Below, one piece after another: positions 62,852 to 64,000 of a stretch of DNA of 64,000 bases. A program made the translations under genes and the position numbers. This stretch comes from Diplocarpon mali (lineage: Eukaryota > Ascomycota > Leotiomycetes > Helotiales > Drepanopezizaceae): assembly GCA_024741835.1 (NCBI GenBank), contig JAENRP010000143.1:42268-106267 (forward strand), written 5' to 3'. The notes under the pieces are model-generated. The model worked only from the letters and a program-made list of their open reading frames with translations. It had not been told where the DNA came from and did no database searches. Positions within the stretch are counted from its first letter, which is position 1; each line of letters starts with the position of its first letter.

Positions 62852-63049
62852 TATAGTACGGTCGGCTGAAGGGCCTTTATTAAGTCGCTTAAGAGGCTTG
62901 CAAAAGTAGGAAAAGATGATTAATTATATTATTATCTAATATATATATAGTAAAGAGACTTCGGAAAGAAAAGGGAGAGTCTATAACTCAGCAGGAGTCA
63001 CGTGGAGGATCTCCAGAATAAGTGGAGACTCCGCCCATTCTGCACGACA
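62852..63049 (-). repeat. 5' LTR of Copia D
   Basis: 198 bp. Inner end TATAGTACGG (from TGTGGTGCGG); outer end GCACGACA intact. Confidence 0.9.
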
Positions 63050-64000
63050 ACTCTGCTTAATTTATACTATATAAAGTAAAGAGGAGAGTAAGAGCCGCAG
63101 ATCCTAAGATAGCTATAACTTTTAAGGAAACTTAGCTTTTTAATTTCTTACTTAATAGCCTCCCTTTTAAGTTTACTATTATAAAATAATCTCTTCTTAT
63201 TTAACTTAACCTTAAGATCTATAAGAAGATCGACCTCTTTCGAACTATTAAGCAAGACCTTAAAGGACGCTTTAAATCAGCAAATGCTGCGTTATAAGGT
63301 AATAATAAGCCTAAGAAGAGGAAGGAACGTAGGACGAGCCCTTAAGCTTATTAAGGATGCTACTTCTATAATAGTACTTATAATATTACTAATTATAAAG
63401 TTAAAAGGCAATTAATTGATATAGTCGCTAGCTTTAATATTAAAAAGTAATCGAAGCAGAAGTTAAGAAGCAAATTGCCCTTATCCTACTGAAGGCCGCA
63501 ACTACTAAGGAAAGGCAAAGGAAAAAGCTATTTAGCTAGAACTTTAGCAAATACCTTTAATAATAATAGTAGGTTATCTAAACCTAAATCTACTTTTAAT
63601 AATTTAAATGATAATTATAATAAAAATGCCTATATTTTAAAAGCCGATCTTTGTAAGATCCTTGAATCCGATTAATATAATAATACTAATTATATAGTAT
63701 ATATAATTAATAAATCCTACTTATTTCAAGGCCTACTTATTAAAATAAAAAGGCGCTCTATTAAAGTTAGTAGTAGAAAGTTATATATAGACTCGATAGG
63801 TATAGTAGAGATAAATATTGCTAGCATTTCTTTCCTTTTATAAAATATTCTCTTTATGCTTAGCTTAAGTATTAATCTTTTATTTAATTATAAGATCTAT
63901 ATAGAGTTGAATTGTATAAGAGTTTTTAATAATCAATTTATATAATTTATAAATAATAATTATAAAGTGATCTTTAAAGCTAAAATCAAAGATAGACTTT

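Larger units (their letters stand above)
55460..63049 (-). mobile_element. Copia element D (family 2), full length, RIP-decayed
   Basis: 7590 bp with target duplication ACTCT (55455..55459 and 63050..63054). The LTRs are 55460..55657 and 62852..63049, 198 bp each, ends TGTGGTGCGG...GCACGACA. On the minus strand, GTTATAAGCCTTG follows the right LTR as primer-binding site (half initiator-tRNA type). CTAAGGGATG precedes the left LTR as polypurine tract, so the element is minus-oriented. RT and RNase H blocks lie near the left end, as in Copia. Removing D and one ACTCT restores the gag of copy C, as checked against copy A. Confidence 0.92.
54315..64000 (+). mobile_element. Copia copy C (family 1), split by Copia D, runs off the window
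   Basis: 5' LTR 54315..54509, primer-binding site GGTTATAAGCCC at 54510..54521, leader, then gag to 55459. It is interrupted by element D and resumes at 63050/63055. The degraded zinc knuckle is at about 63355-63410. It was inserted into the gag of C' (left flank CTTTA); the matching right flank is not in the window. Confidence 0.82.

Overview
The window is nuclear DNA of a filamentous ascomycete (Pezizomycotina). The evidence is many short introns (45-90 nt) with GTATG/GTGAG donors, CTAAC/CTGAC-like branch sites and YAG acceptors; fungal orthologues of OSH3, SPT6, STE7, ISWI and MIT1; and a gene-free block of transposons decayed by C-to-T/G-to-A change of the repeat-induced point mutation (RIP) kind. 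I cannot name the species. There is one 155-base run of N.

Region 1 (1-660) is a short decayed stretch, perhaps a hAT transposon relic. Region 2 (0.7-35.0 kb) is ordinary gene space with seven recognisable genes and one less certain: OSH3 (-), SPT6 (-), STE7 MAP kinase kinase (+), ISWI remodeler (-), a HAPSTR1/C16orf72-like protein (+), a CCCH zinc-finger protein (-), a ferric reductase (+) and a Mit1-type CHD remodeler (-). Splice sites were placed by reading both strands; for nearly every gene the spliced lengths are exact multiples of three. Three genes (SPT6, ISWI, MIT1) act on chromatin or transcription elongation. They are not an operon, and I see no metabolic cluster. The 21.1-25.5 kb interval is gene-poor and carries minisatellites.

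Region 3 (about 35.4-64 kb) begins abruptly just upstream of MIT1 and is AT-rich heterochromatin made of nested LTR retrotransposons. From terminal sequences, target-site duplications and primer-binding sites it resolves into layers. A Copia family with a 195-bp LTR is present as four copies (A, B, C', C). Copy A sits inside the 3' LTR of B. A 6455-bp Gypsy element (E) sits in the leader of A. C' sits in B, C in C', and a 7590-bp second Copia family (D) sits in the gag of C. To the left, two inverted LTRs of another family (G1, G2) form a palindrome. No intact transposon ORF remains.

The most unusual signal is that in E and D, and more weakly in A, RIP-type differences between the two LTRs are polar: the half of each LTR facing the element interior is mutated and the outer half is nearly pristine. 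I found no new enzymatic or defence system in the genes.
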